Shown: one piece after another, positions 30,535 to 45,500 of the stretch | How the letters are laid out: every line of letters starts with the position of its first letter | How positions within the stretch are numbered: the first letter of the stretch is position 1 | DNA from: Gerris lacustris | Lineage: Eukaryota > Arthropoda > Insecta > Hemiptera > Gerridae | Assembly (NCBI GenBank): GCA_951217055.1 | Contig: OX578278.1 | Span: 41,017,115-41,081,114 of the forward strand | DNA length: 64,000 nucleotides | Direction of reading: 5' to 3' | Notes under the pieces: model-generated | What the model saw: the letters and a program-made list of their open reading frames with translations, nothing else | The model's database searches: none | Told to the model about the DNA's origin: nothing | Program-made: the position numbers and the translations under genes

Positions 30535-33500
30535 CTGAAATAAAATTAAAAAATTATGCCAAGATATGCTTTAAACATACACAAGTCAGTCTCCCTTGGA
30601 AATTTAATACTAATTCATTGAGGTAATTATGGATAAGTCCTAGGTTTTGCGTACAAACCCTAAAAAATTGTCAAGTATTCAAGTATGCACTCAGCGCATA
30701 CATAATAAAAGAGCCAAAGACCCCTACTGAAGGTGCATAAATACATTTTGCATTCATCTACACATATATACATCAAATTAAAGTTTTGCATGCACATTGA
30801 TCGGAAATTCAAAAATTGTATAATTCTTTTTAATTGCATACTTCATACATTACGAAAACCAAAACCGGCATTATCTTTTTCCCTGTCTGTCTGCCTAGCC
30901 TCTACTTACATCTTACTTTATAGGCACAAAACTGGCTGGACAAAATCTATTTAATTTTATACGGTGGTGTGCGCTAACTTATCAAGGAATATCGCCACAG
31001 ATCTCTAACTGGAAGAGTTAAGAGTCTCATAAGTATCCTTTATTCCAATCTCTTTATCATTGTCATTGTGTCTCAAATTAAAACGGTTTCATGTTTTTTG
31101 AAGAGTGAAGAACAAAATTCATAAGAAGTTTTTATTGACTCACTGATATTTGACAAAGTTAGTCCAAAGTCTGACCAATGTCTTGGACATAGCAGCATCA
31201 GCTGGAGGATTATGTTTTTGAATATCAACTCCTTGCTTAATGAACAGGTAAAACTGCTCCTCGCTGTGAGTTACACCTGTAAAAAATATAGTATAATTAG
31301 TGAATTAAACTCAAGAGGACCAAAATATTTACATACTTAGTTGCATCCTGTTCTACCAGTTGGTGTTAAGATATCAAAAATCCTAAAAGTTATTCTTTAA
31401 AACCACTAATATTATTTTAGTTTTAATATAAACTAGGCCTAGTCCCAGTGGCGTGGCGGCACGTGACCTATATAATTGGGTGGGCTAGACAAGCCCACCC
31501 TGGGCCCCCAATGTGGGGGGGGGGGGGTGTCATGCAAGGAAATCTTGCTACCATTACGACACTGAGTGTGATGCTATAGTAGGCCCTCATAAATATCTAC
31601 AAAATTATGATGGTACGAGATTTCTTTATTTCTTCACATGTGGAAAACAGCTAATTGATGCTGCATGATCTCATGATCAATTAATCAACAGTACTATGAG
31701 AATGTATAAAAAAAGAAAATGTTTAACTATATACCCAAAAAATGCGTAAAATGTTATCGAGGACTTACATTACACAAATTTCAGTTAGACTGTTTTATCT
31801 TTTTATAATTTGCATTATTGTTTTAAATTTAGCATCAGAGGTGATTTGCTCAATATATTTTATAATAAAAAGATCATAAATTTAAGGAAAAAAATGGGAA
31901 AAGTATATATTTTATCTACTCACTGCAGCAAAATTAGGCATTGTTGTACTGTTTTCAATCTGCAAAATGTCATTTTTCTTGATTCTTTTGTAACAAGTCA
32001 AAAAAACACGCAGCAAAATATCAAAGTGTCAGCAAAATAACGAACAGGCTGCCAAATGTTAAGAAAAAGTTACTACATCTCAGGTTATGAACTCTCCCAC
32101 ATTGTTCATTTTTGTGTATTTATATGTTTTCTAATATGTTTTTTGAAAATACCTTTAACAATTATAATAATAAAACTAATATTATTATTTTACAGTGATT
32201 ATTTTTAAAAAATCGCTAAAATTGAGATAAAAAACAGCTGTTAATAAAAAAAAGTGGCAACACTGATTGTTTTGTTTTAACTCTCGAGTCATTACACTTA
32301 CTCAAACTTTCGAGTCATCAATTCGATTTTTACAACTTTCATTGCTTTAAATCTTTTATCTATCAAAAAAAGATAATTTAATAGTTTTCTGTTATTTTTT
32401 TGATAAATTTGTTAATTAGGTTTTTGAAGTTTAAATAAAAATATGGATGATAATGTTGTGCAAGACGTTGAAGACTTGTTTGATAACACGCCACCCGAAA
32501 GTGCAAATATTGCAACATCATACAAGGAACGTTTATTGCCCTCTAAATCAGGTACTAAAATCTTTAGTGTTATTTTTCTGCCGTTAGTAGATAAAATATT
32601 GTATGTAACTATGCAGCAAAGGAAACATTCCTGACTCGTTTAAAGATTAACTGCTGAGGTTACACCTCAGCAGGTAATTAACGTTTTCCTGCCTCGGCTT
32701 CGCCTCGTCAGTTAAAATGTAATTTTCCTTGCTCGGCTTCGCCTCGTCAGTAAAATAGTAAATTTCCTGCCTCGGCTTCGCCTCAGCAGTAAATTTGTTT
32801 AGCCTATCCTCGCCTTCGGCTCGGAACTAAAACTTAAAAACTTGTCAGCAAAATTTCATTTTGCTGCCTAGTGACATAAATAACTATTATCTATCCCACC
32901 ACCACCTCTGCTCTCTAGTAGAGAGAATATAAACTAGTTTTCAAGCCCAGTAAAACTTCTCTATTCTACCATCTTGCTCGGCGCGAGGGTTCGGGTTTAG
33001 CCCAAGACCCCTTCCAGTGTTTCCACTTGCCTCAATCAATTTTCCCCTCACCTTTAACCAGATTTCCCCTTTTTCCCCCCTCACATTTAAAATGTTTTTA
33101 TACCACTTTACGAAAAGCTTTTTCTTACAAATTGCAAGCATTATTTGATAGAGAACATTATGTAATGTAAGCAATATTAGTCTATAATAATAATACACAT
33201 TAGTATTATCTTCATAAAGTATAAAAGAGAAGGTGATGCCCAAAGGCTATAATTTTCTTAATACTAGAAAGGGCAGATGATCAGGGCCGGCGCGACTGTA
33301 TAGGCGAACTAGGCGACCGCCTAGGGCGCTAGGGCCTGAGGGGCGCCGCAAGATACTTGCACACCAAGAAGCGACCGCCCAGGGCCCCGCGTCATAGAAA
33401 ATTAAAATAAAATACTTATACTTTACAGGCAAATTTATAGTTCATAGTGAAGATTGTCCGCGGGGCCCCGTGCCATGTACAAAACATGAAATATTAGAAT

Positions 33501-36500
33501 TATAAAATTCAGTCGAATTTAGTTTACATGGTAGAGCCTAATACCTAACTACTTTTTCGGGGCGCCCCTCACTATAAAAAAGTCAAATGAATAAGTTATA
33601 AAATATAGATTAATTTTTTTTTATGTTTAAGATAGCCCGCGGGCCCCGCTCCATATACAATTAAGTGAGTTAACGTCCTAGTGTTTTCTCACCCTTCCCC
33701 TTTTCAAAATGATGACGATTTTGTTATTTATTCTGTGGGGTAAATCTTCATTATGTGCCCCACCTATATCTAAACGTTCAATTTAATTCGGTTTTTTTCA
33801 AACTGTTCCTATTTACATTACAAAACGATTTTGGTTGTAGCATTTCGATATATTAATTTTTTTTTAATTTTAGGGAAAAGTATGGAAGGTTATGGTAAGT
33901 TAGGTTGAATTTAGTACTTTTTGACCTGACCTAACAATAACCTTCTATCATTACCCTATAAAACGTGACATTTCGTGTATTTTTTTTAAAACAAATAAAT
34001 AAAACACTGAATTAATCTGATCGAGATACTACAGCGCCTAAGGCGCCAAAACCTCTTGCGCCGGCCCTGCAGATGATTCAGGACACCAATCATTTATTTA
34101 TTTATTTAACTAATTTATTTATTTATTTACTAATTTTACATTTAACAAATATTTAAAGTATACAGGGTGGTGGTCCCTTATATGTCAAATCTACCATTTT
34201 TATACTTTTGCCCCCATATAGGGGGCAGGGGGCAACATATTGGAGTTATAAAACATTTTTGAAGTAAAATAATATTATTTTTTGAAATAGATTAAAATCT
34301 TCTATCAAATCACCCTGTATAAGAAAAATAATGTAAACATAATAATTAGAGATCAGAGTGAATAACAACGAGTCAACAAAAAAAAAACAACGTTTATAAT
34401 ACTATTTTTTGAATACTAATCTCGGTCTCGGTCTGTGTACAAATACCCAGGCTAATTCACTTACCCTAAACCTATAACAAGTAAATAAAAGTGGGTCATG
34501 TGTAACTTTTAAATTTTGTATAACTAGAACTAGTACACATTATGTCAAACTAATAAAATAAAAATTCTACTATTTTTTTATTTATGAAATAAATAAAAGG
34601 TTGTTTCCCAATAAATGTCTATTTTCCCCTTTTAAATTCTTCCCCTTTTCCCCCCTCAAGATGCTTGTTTTCCCCTAAAAAGGGGAATTTCCCCTCAATG
34701 TGGAGATATGAATGATGGAAATATGAAGGGGTCCCCTTCATATTTCCGCGATTCTAGCCGCGTGTAGGGGATGTTCCGCGCTCAACATGCCCTACCCCTT
34801 GGCCCACCACTCGGGCATAACCGTAGGTATTAACGTTTTGCCCGGCTTGCCGCGCTAATAACCTTGGCCTCCTACCTCCTACCCCCGCGAGATTTCTCGC
34901 TATATACTATGCTTTTCTACTGCTTATTTTAAACGATCTGGATCTACATACTACATACGATTGTACTCTATGATCACTAAACCTATATACATATAATGTA
35001 TGTATTTATTTGTGTTGACAACTAAATAGTTTTTCTTTTATTTATTTTATTTCTAAATAAATAAAATAAAATAAATATATATTTTTTTATTATTTTTTTT
35101 TTTTCAATAAGTTGGTGGGGCCAGTGGCGTAGCTAGACCATTGGGGGCCCCCCCGCAAGAAATTTTTGAGGGCCCTTCGCCAAAGAAAGTCGATGAGCAA
35201 AAAAAAAAACAAACCTCTTGCTTTCAGGATTGGGGGCCCCCTCAACGTTGGTACAGGGATAGTTATTTAATTATTTCCAGTTATTTCTGGATTTGGGGGC
35301 CCCCCCGTAATGCGGGCCCGCGCGGGCCCATAGTTCCGCATCTGGGTGGGGCTTAGCCCCACCTGCCCTTAAGGACGCGCCGCCACTGCCTACTCCTAAG
35401 AAAAATTAAAGTTGCTGCCAGTACCTTACAAAAGCCTTATTCATGCGCTCAAAAAATTTGCAATAAGAAAGTTTTAATAATCTACACTTGATGAAAACTT
35501 CTATTGAATTCTATTCGATTGAGGAAAACGTAGTCCATTCAACGAAGCTCTGTTTGGGCATATTGTGGAACTAAATTGGATTGTTTTGAAAATGGCCATA
35601 GTTGTTTAGTTATGCTTGAAAATAAACATGTCAAAATTCCTGATAGTCGCTAGTTATGCTTAAAATATACGTACGTCTACATTTTTTGTTCACAAATATC
35701 TTAAAAAAGCCTAGTTTTTGCGAAACAAGTTATTCTGTGCAAAATTTGAAGCTCATACAATTTTTTTTTACCGAAAAAAGATCCTTAGAAATTTATTTAT
35801 AACTCTCGTGGTTTTCGAAATATTTGGAGTTAAAATTATGGTTTTCCCGTGAATGATAGGCCTGTTATAGCCCCACATTAATTTCAACATGTATTCTTTG
35901 CTTCCGCATGCACACAAGCTTATTTTTACTAACCATATAAATTTGAAATAAACGGATGTTTCATTGAGAGTAGCCCACAGCTAGCCATTCATGTTAACCG
36001 TCTGCGTCTGCACTCATTTAATATGGCTAAAAAAATAGTGTTTACTGGGAATTGAAAGAGGTCCAAACAACTACTCTTCAATTCCCATGTTAGAAAGCTA
36101 TGTGCCATGTGGCACACTAATCACTTATTGTTTTTTGTTTCAGGGTGTGGTTTATCTTGGCGACAGCCGTGGTAGGAATTTGGTTGCCAAAGAAACCTAG
36201 ACAACATTAGAATATAAAAGGAGCTGGAGTGCTATCAATTAAATAAAGGTATTTATATTTATAACAGTCTAATAAATTCTAGTTTTTTGTGCCAGAATAT
36301 CTGCAATTAATCTTATTTACTAAATTTCCACAGAGAATAATAATTCGATTTCTCGTCAAGATAATGATGAAATTTTATCTTACCTCTATCTGGGTGGAGA
36401 AATGTACCATCATGTTTGGTCTGTCTGTATCCAAAAATATATGAGTATTTAGTCGCCTTGTGTTTTAACATTGACAGGTAATGAGGATTCCAGAATATGG

Positions 36501-39500
36501 CATCTTCTCCTGCCTACAAATGATAAATGTCGATAAACTATTATACATACATATTTCTATTAATGTTGTCTATATCTATGATTCTTGATAAGGTTAGGCT
36601 AAAATTTAAATTTGAGGACATTATATTATCATTTTAGCCTGTATGTATATATCCTAACCTAAACACGAGCTTCAATTTTGCAGTTCAGCAATTTAACGTT
36701 TTAGCCAACAGAGTTTTTTGTCAAGCTTTGGAAAGTTCTATTGATACTCAGAGCCAAAAAACAATGCCAACTAAAGTAACAGAAGCACCAGTTACTTCTC
36801 GGTCCAGTTGCGAATGCCATTATAAGATTTATATAGCTGACACACTAACCCCATGTCATCCATAACATATATAGTTGAAGCCCTATGGCAGGTCATCTTT
36901 ACAGGCTGTTATACCCCGGATTATTATTATACGTAGTTAGAGGATTGATTGGTATTACGTTAAGAAGTTTCATCAGTTTAATGCCGAACGGAAATATGAC
37001 AAAATGAGGGAAATATGAGCGGGAAGTTCGCAAGGCATCGTTGTCGTCGTATAGGTGCTTTTTTGCTTTTTACAGAAAAGTATTGACATTAGGCCAATTA
37101 TGATTATGTACAAATTTGTTTTTCATTAAATTCCCAATAAAAATGATCTTTTAATTTTTTTCCCCCTAATCCTACTTTATTTTATATTACCTAATTTTGA
37201 GCGCTTGTTACTCGAAAACGGCTGGAGCTAAAAAAAAATGTTAAAGGACTATTTTTATTGGAAATTTAATGAAGAACAAATTTGTAAATAACCATAATGC
37301 ACCCAATGTCAATACTTTTCGAGATATGAGGTAAAAAGCAAAAAATCCACCTTTCACGCCCCCTGGGGGAGGGGTGTTCCACCCTCTAAATTTTGACGGA
37401 CTCTGCAGATTTTCATTTCCACTGCCAATATGAAGGTATGAGCAAAGTTTCATGAATGTACAAATTTTGTCATTTATTTAGTGCATTAGCGAATTTTTAA
37501 AGAAAATTACGCAATTGCAATGGCTTCAAAATTTTTGTAATGCGAATTTTTGAAACTTTTTTCCATGGAAATCCGTTTTAGACCATTCTGAATCGATTCC
37601 TAAAATTTAACTCTTTTTTTTATGTATGTATGTATATATGTATATATGTATGTATATATGTATAATATGTATGTATATTATACCTTATGTATGTTACAGT
37701 ACATGTACATATGTGTCACTCCAGACAATATCTCCCCTTAGGATGCACTTAAAAATTTCAAACTAATTTTAAAATGTCAATAATATCAAAAGAAAGGATG
37801 AGTTCGTTAGCCAGAATTTTTGGAGTTCATTTAAGGGTCAAATTTTTACAATTTAGGGTCAAAAATAGCATAAAAACGTGTTTTTTCCTTTTACCCCTCT
37901 TTTATATGAAAATATGATAAAAGTGTACATAACAACAATTACTGTACTCGTAAAGAGCTTTCCAACGACATGCATCTTGAAGGGTAAATACTATTTTGAC
38001 TTTTGTACCTCGTGCCCCTGTGTACCTACTACATTTTTTTCACCCATGCAAATTCTAAACCAAAATTTTCCTATATTATCATAAGCCAATAATACGCAGA
38101 TTTCTTTGAAAATTCGCTCATTAAAGTCATGGTGCATGACTGGACTTTTTTGGGTCTATTTTACCTGTACTATATCAAAAATAACTTTTCTCATTCCAAC
38201 AGTTTCCATAAATATTACCTTTTAAAATCTAAATTTACAGTATCTGGTGACATGACGGCCACAGGGTCATTTACCTTACGAACAAAACTATTAATAATTT
38301 ATAATTACATTTTTAAATAGAGGTACAATAATATTCTGAGACGGATTGTAAGTTCGTGCATAATGATACATGATGCTGGCCGTTATATTCCAAGGATCGC
38401 TTGCTGTCTCTGCGAAGTTTAACCAACGAGGAACTCCTTCGTAGGCTATAGCACTTAGGTACATCCTCATTAACCAGTATATCGGTTTCTCTACTGTAAT
38501 TAGTCATTAATTTAGTTAATTATACTATACATATAGTAATCCATAGCAATAAATAAATACAATTTATAATTATGGTAATAAATCATATACATTGGTTGAA
38601 TTTTGTTTCTAGTAGATCCAATCATAATTCAGCTGAAGCCGTGGTTTTACATATTCGGTTTAAAATAATTCACTGTAATTGAAAGGAAAACCATAAGCAA
38701 AATTCCTTGCACGGATTTTTAATAGAGGGATGATTAATCTTCTCACTCTAGGACTGATACACCACATTAGTTAGGAAAGAGTGAAAACACATATATCCTT
38801 AAAAGTAAACATCTGATTTTTAAGAAATTAGGATGGTTTTTCGAATAGAGAGAAAGAAAACAACTGTTAAATAGGCCTCCATGTTTTGTGGGTTTAGTAT
38901 ACATTTAAATGGAGCAGGAAGCAAACACAATTGTATATTATATGTTGTTGAACCTTCCCAGTGGCAATCCTATGCAATTTGTTTCGTTCAGGCTAAACAA
39001 TAATATTCATACAAGAATTTTATAATTGCCAGTGAACTGGGAAGTTCTATTGTAAGTATGATTGGAGGCTTATTTAAACAGTCTCCTATGGTACTTACTA
39101 TATAACCACAAAAGAAAGTATTGGTATTTAAATAATGATAATTTTAACATGAGTAAAACATATACCTTGTAAATTTGTAATAGAGGATAAAAGGATTGGT
39201 TTAAAAACTGTATAGATTAATTAAAAAATGTATAAATTGTCAAACAATTATAATATTGTGTCGATGGTGGGGGCCGTAGGACAATTTTGGGAATTTTAAG
39301 GAAAAATTTACATTCTTTAGATAAAGTTTTCAATTTTGACATCAACTGGTAAAACTGCACTAATTCGCCCACCAATTTCGTACTGAACGATTTACATTCT
39401 TTTTTTTAAAACTGTTCCTCTTTAAAGATTTTTTTTTTTTTTTCAGTATCTCATTAAATTCAGAATTTTCATTTTAAATAAAATTATAATTATTATTAAC

Positions 39501-42500
39501 AACATGATACAGACAGAGAAAAAGAATTAGAATTTTCTTTTTTTTTAAAAAAAGTACACAAAGTGTCACGTTTTATGTGGCAATGTTGGAAGGTCAAAAA
39601 GTACTAACCTTAATCAAAACTAACCATAACCTTCCATAATTTCCCCCAAAATAAAAATAAAAAAAAATAAAAAAGTTAAAAAATAAGATTGAATTTATAG
39701 AGATGCTACACAACCGAAATCGTTTTTGTAATTTAAGAAAGAACAGTCTGGAAAAACAACGAATTAAATCGGATGTTTAGAAATAGGCGAGGCATTTAAT
39801 GTAGATTTACCCCACACAATAAATAACATATTCGCCATCATTTTGAAAAGTGGGAGGGGGAGGAAACACTAGGTCTTCACACAAAATATTTGTAATAACC
39901 GATTTTGGCAACTTAATAGCCATCTCCAGATTCTAAATTAGTTGTTCATAGCAACATGGATTATCAAAGTGACACACAATTGATAATAAATTATTAATGA
40001 TGAAATATAGGTAGAAAAATAAAACGGGTTATATATTTTTTTTTGAGGGGGGGGGGGGGCTCAAGCCTCCTTAGCCCCCCCCCATAGGATAGCCGCTGAA
40101 CGTAGTTTATATTACCTAATTAAAATTTTGACGTCGTACCTTGATTCGATTCTTAGTCTCTTAATTGTCTCTAAATCAAATTATGCTGTAAGCCCCTTAA
40201 TATATTATACTTATACGTGTATGCATAATTTATCTTTTATGCATAACTACCTTTGTAACAATAAGCATCACACATGATGCTGAAAACTAAAAAAATGCAA
40301 ACGAGTATGGCTGATTGAACGAATGCATTAATTATATTAATCAATGTTCTCTTATATTACACATGCATAATAATTGAAGGTCACTGAATAATGAACGTAG
40401 TCGGTATCAAGATTAGAATAAACTTTAATAGGTTTATAGTAGTTTCAGTAAAATTTATTTCCGAGAAAATTGATTGCCTTATAGTAGCTAAAACAAATGT
40501 GTACGTGATTGACAATTACTAATTGAATTTAAACGCACACTTAGAAATGTAACGCTTAACTTAACAAGTCAACCAATAGATTTATAATTAAGTTACTATT
40601 ATTGTGGGAAAAATGGCTTACTCGTTACATCGGAGTACTACCAGAAATCCAAAAAGTTATTATACTCAATAAAAATTGCCAATAACGTATTGCCACTGCC
40701 AACATATTGAGTGGGCTCCCGCCCACAAGTTAAATAATTAATAAGTTAAATAAAAAATAAATACATGAGTAAAAGTTAAATAACATTTTTATATTATAAT
40801 GAGTTTGATTTAAAATCAAACCTACTCGCAAGGTTACCGAAATGGAGGGATGTGATAAAGCTACTTTACCTCACTATAACGGTTTATTTGCAGCTTGGCA
40901 ATTGATTGCGCATGCTGATTGGTTTAACATTATTAATATAAGCTTTTCTGACGTAAACAATGGTTTTACAAGCAGCTAATAGTGAAATTATGTTGATCTT
41001 GCTTAGCGACCGTATATAAAATGTTTAATGAAGTTCTTACATGAGGTGATAATTCCAGTTTCGTCGCTATTCTGACCGGAAAGCCAGGGCAGGGGATATT
41101 CTGGAGCTTTATACGGATCTTCTGGCACGAACGGGTTCTTCTTGCTTACCTCTAATACTGGCAAGAACACCATTTGAACGAGATTCATCTGTAACAATAT
41201 TCTCAGTATTCTTAGTTCTGTGAGATAGTTGACTTGTTTAAGAAACGGTAGTTCATTGGGTATACTGACTTCCGCCACTGAAATTCCTAAGAAACTATCA
41301 AGAGCGGTCATACTTGGGAAGGTTCGGCCCACTCTTCAACCAAGATGATAATACTTACACTAAAATGCCTGGTTGCGGCGAGTAGCTGGTGGGCAGATTT
41401 GTTCCTAAAGCATTCTGCAAGTGAATCTGCACTAGAAAAATGGGACACTGGCACTGCCCACTCGCAGCCAGTCTTAGAAGCAAGTAATATGAGGAGTTCT
41501 CTTGCTCTGTGTGGATATACTGTAGACCAGGGATCTAAAGCAGTTCCACTCTCAGATATACCGGCATGGAATAATCCTGTAACAAAAATAAATCTTTAAG
41601 AATGAATATTTTAATTACAACTTAGGTGATACAGGTCAGTATAGGACAAGGAAGACAAGGAAACATTAATTTAATAAAGCACCTTAAGCTAAAGTGTTAC
41701 TTTCTAATCACAGGCTATATATGCCAAGCTAGAGTTATTAAAGTACGTATGCTCTGATGTGTAACTTTCCTCCGGTCGACGTTCGACGTTACTTTTGTTT
41801 ACATTTCACATGACCCAAATCAAACTTGACTAAAATATGGGTTAAATGACAGGGGCCGTCTCCTCTGGTGCATTCCGACCACTGGTGCAAAAGTCACGTC
41901 CTCCGATCAGTTTTAAATTGACCCAACGTCGCGATGTTTGGCTCTTTATACTCATTCTTATTCGTGTTTATTTTATTTGTAGCATAGTAGGTAGTGGATC
42001 ACATGGGACGGATGCAAAACCCGCAATACACCTTACCAACGAGTCGAATTAGTAGCACAAGCGCGCAAACTCTAGACCTCGACCTTCGGATACCAAACCC
42101 GCATTACTCGAAGATTATTAATTATATATTAATTATATTAACTAATTATTTTATCTACATTAATTATTTTATTGATAATTACGATTATCTACCAAAAATT
42201 TCCCTAGTCCGGCCCGATGGATTCCTGCACATTATTATTATAAATTTTAAAAGGAGGGAGGAGTGGGGGAAGGGGTGAGGAGTGGGGGAAGGGGTGAGGA
42301 GTGGGGAAGGTGGAGGGGTTGGAGGTGGGCGTGGCCTCAAGGAGTGGGGGTATGACGTAGGGGGTCAGGAGTGGGGGTCGGCCCAGATGACATATTACCT
42401 ACTTAGCATTTATTATTTCGTATTTTGGATTTATTATTTAGAATTCTTAGTATTTATTATACTTCCTTTTCTTAGTATACATGAGAAAGTACTGTGATGG

Positions 42501-45500
42501 CGCGAGAAAAACACATTCATGGAGAGACCTGACCAAAAAAACCAGCACAAATTAATTATTTTTGGAACGAAGTTCCTTATGGCCCGTTACAGCGTCTGGA
42601 GCCCGGGAGTAAATCCGAAAAAACGACCATCACAAAACCGACTGTCTCAAAACCAATCGTCATGAAACCGACCGATGACGATAACTTGAGTAAATGATGA
42701 TTGATTTAGTTGAAATTTGGTACATATCATGTTCATTTAACCAATGCCAAGAACGAGATCGTTGGACAACGTTCACGTAAAAATGCTCACGTAAACGTAA
42801 GCTTCAAATGTAAAATTGGAATTTTAGGAAGGGAAAATTTTTTAACTTCCAATCTATTCAATGAGACAAACAACATTTTTCAATAAATGCTATGACGTGT
42901 TAAAGATCGCTAAAACTATTAAAGCGGACCTTAACATTTCGATTTATGCTACTACATTAGTAAGCTTTTTTAGTTTTTTGTTTATGTAGTAAAAATAATC
43001 TAAAATCTAGGTTTATATTACAATTAAAAGTTATCTTATCTGGTCTAGCTGTTCTAGATAAGGACGTTCCAAACTTAACTAGTCATATTTACAGACCTCA
43101 GCAGAAGTGACATCCCGCCTCCCAACAGCCGTGCGTGCAGACTGTCGCCCTAGAAATGTCACTTCAACATCATATGTCGACCGGAGGAAAGGCACACGTC
43201 AGAGAATACTCAATTTCAGGGATTCCCCCCCCCCCCCCAAGGCCTATAGCGCAAACCCCCAAAATATTTAAAAAAGGAATATTTAAAAAATCCCCTCAAC
43301 CTCTGAAAAATACCCCAAAATTAGATCAATTCTCCCCGTGGACACCCCTGCTCAATTTTAACTACCAACTTCCAAGTGATGAGAAATAAGAAGAATATTA
43401 ATACCCTTGCTGAGGGGTGATATCATATGATAGTGGACCGATACGGCTCCTGAACTGGTTCCCTGCAGAGTGACTTTATTAGGATCTCCTCCAAAAGCAG
43501 CTATGTTCCTCTGAACCCACTTTAAAGCGAGTACTTGATCCTTCATGCCAAGATTAGACGGATACTTGTCGCTTCTAAAATCAGCGAAACCTGTAAAATA
43601 AATTAGTCAATATTTTTATACAAAGATTTTTAATAATAACAAGGGGTCCCTGCCCCTATTCGCTTCTCACGTCAACCACCCAAAGGTAGCCACTACCTAC
43701 TCTCCTACGGATTTTGGTTAGGGAACTATGCCTCCCTATCAGTGTCAAAGGACAGCTCTATGTGTAACTCAAGGAGCAGGGCATTAGGTATTACATTGAG
43801 CTTATGAATTAAAGGATAACATTAATTTATGATGGAATAAGCACACTACCGTTTAAATTGCTAAATAAAAAAGTACGAAAACCCTACACTAACGCTCAAA
43901 AACAATTTTACATGTTCTCTATTCTTTTTATAAAATCATAATAATCAACGGCAAAAAATCGTCTCAATCGGAATAAAACTCCCATAATTATATAATTTTT
44001 TAATAAAATAAATACAGTATGACAACTAATGCTCAAATCCTCGACCATGAGGCACTAAGTCGCATACTACACCACTGAGATAAGGAATGTGTATGTTAAC
44101 GCTTCTAGCCATAATTAAATAACTTATACGTAATAAATTATACTATTTTATTTTGAAGGAAAAAATGTGATGAATGTATTTCGGTTATTAATTTGATTTG
44201 CATGAAATATTTGCTATTCGATTCGCCATGGTTTTTGTTTAAACAGATAATATAAATATACTAACAGTCAGCTGATTTTTTTGACAAATACAGAAAAACA
44301 CAATTTTTGTGTAAATAAATTTGAAAGCCAAATAACTTTTGAATGTGATCAAGCAGAAAAACTCTTCACTTGTTGGCTAAACAACGTGAAATTACCCCAC
44401 GGCCAGTTCTTCTCTATTTTTTTTAGCGAAAAGTTTAGTAGAAATATTTAAAATAATATAAAGAATTAAAAGAGTAGTCTGAGAATTTATATAATTAACA
44501 ACATGCTTCTCATATGTTATTCTAATGTATACAACAACAGGTGATACAACAACTTATTAAATAAGATAAGGCATGTATAAAACTTATTTTTCTTTGGTGA
44601 ATCATTTACTACGGTCTGTGAAGCTACGGAAGATGAGATACTACACTGTACTCACTAAATCATCAATAAATAAAACTTTCTACCGTAGAAAAGAAAATAC
44701 TCTTTGTCTGTCTGTGGGTGACGCTCCGATGTCCTGCAATAATCGATGTTGACGATATTTGGCCCACAGGTTCTTTTTATAAAATAAAGGTGGGTAATTC
44801 GTTCGGCATTTTAGTACCGGAAAAGATTCTAAATGTATTTATTCATTGAAACAAAAAAAAAACTTTTCTTTTTATTAAAATCACCAGCGACCCTGCTCTA
44901 GAGTAATAATGATAACAAAATCCTTAAAATCAGATCTAAAGATATAGCTTTTTATAAAACTTCATATAAATCGTCTAAAGGTTGAAAAGTAGCTGCGGAA
45001 CGGGAGAAATAGGCACCCCCACTCCACTACCCTACTCTCTCTTCCCATATGCTTCACACCTAATCTTAAAGTATCAACTATGACGCACATCATCATAAAC
45101 TCGCTCTCTCCAATATATGAGTCACGCGATGCCTAGTGATATGATCGTACTTATTCATGGCTTACCGAGAGGACCAAGGCGGTAGTTGAAGATTACCATG
45201 ACTATTTCTTGGGTGTTCATGAAGTAGTCAGGTCCGTTGAGGTCCCGTGATGAAGAATCGAATACGAAGTGACCGCAGGGTAATACTACCATCACTGGGT
45301 AATTGCCTTTCACCTCAAACATAACAAAATTAACAGTTAAATTTATTGGTATGTTAAAGTGGAGTTCAAAGTCAATGTTAAAGGCATTTGGTCACTGCTG
45401 CTCTGCCATCTATGGAATCAAGGTCAAGTTCGATCCCACAGGCTATCCACTTTGATTTACATTTTACATCACTTACTATTATTGATATCTCTGTACTGTA

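Noticed and set aside
38313..38507. Minus-strand 64-codon frame
   Set aside because: Out-of-frame shadow of esterase exon 7; the true frame reads IYWLMRMYL.
41189..41332. Upstream extension of esterase exon 6 ([11 protein letters not shown]...)
   Set aside because: Joining it to exon 5 breaks the frame; the acceptor at 41188 keeps phase and leaves a normal 170-bp intron.
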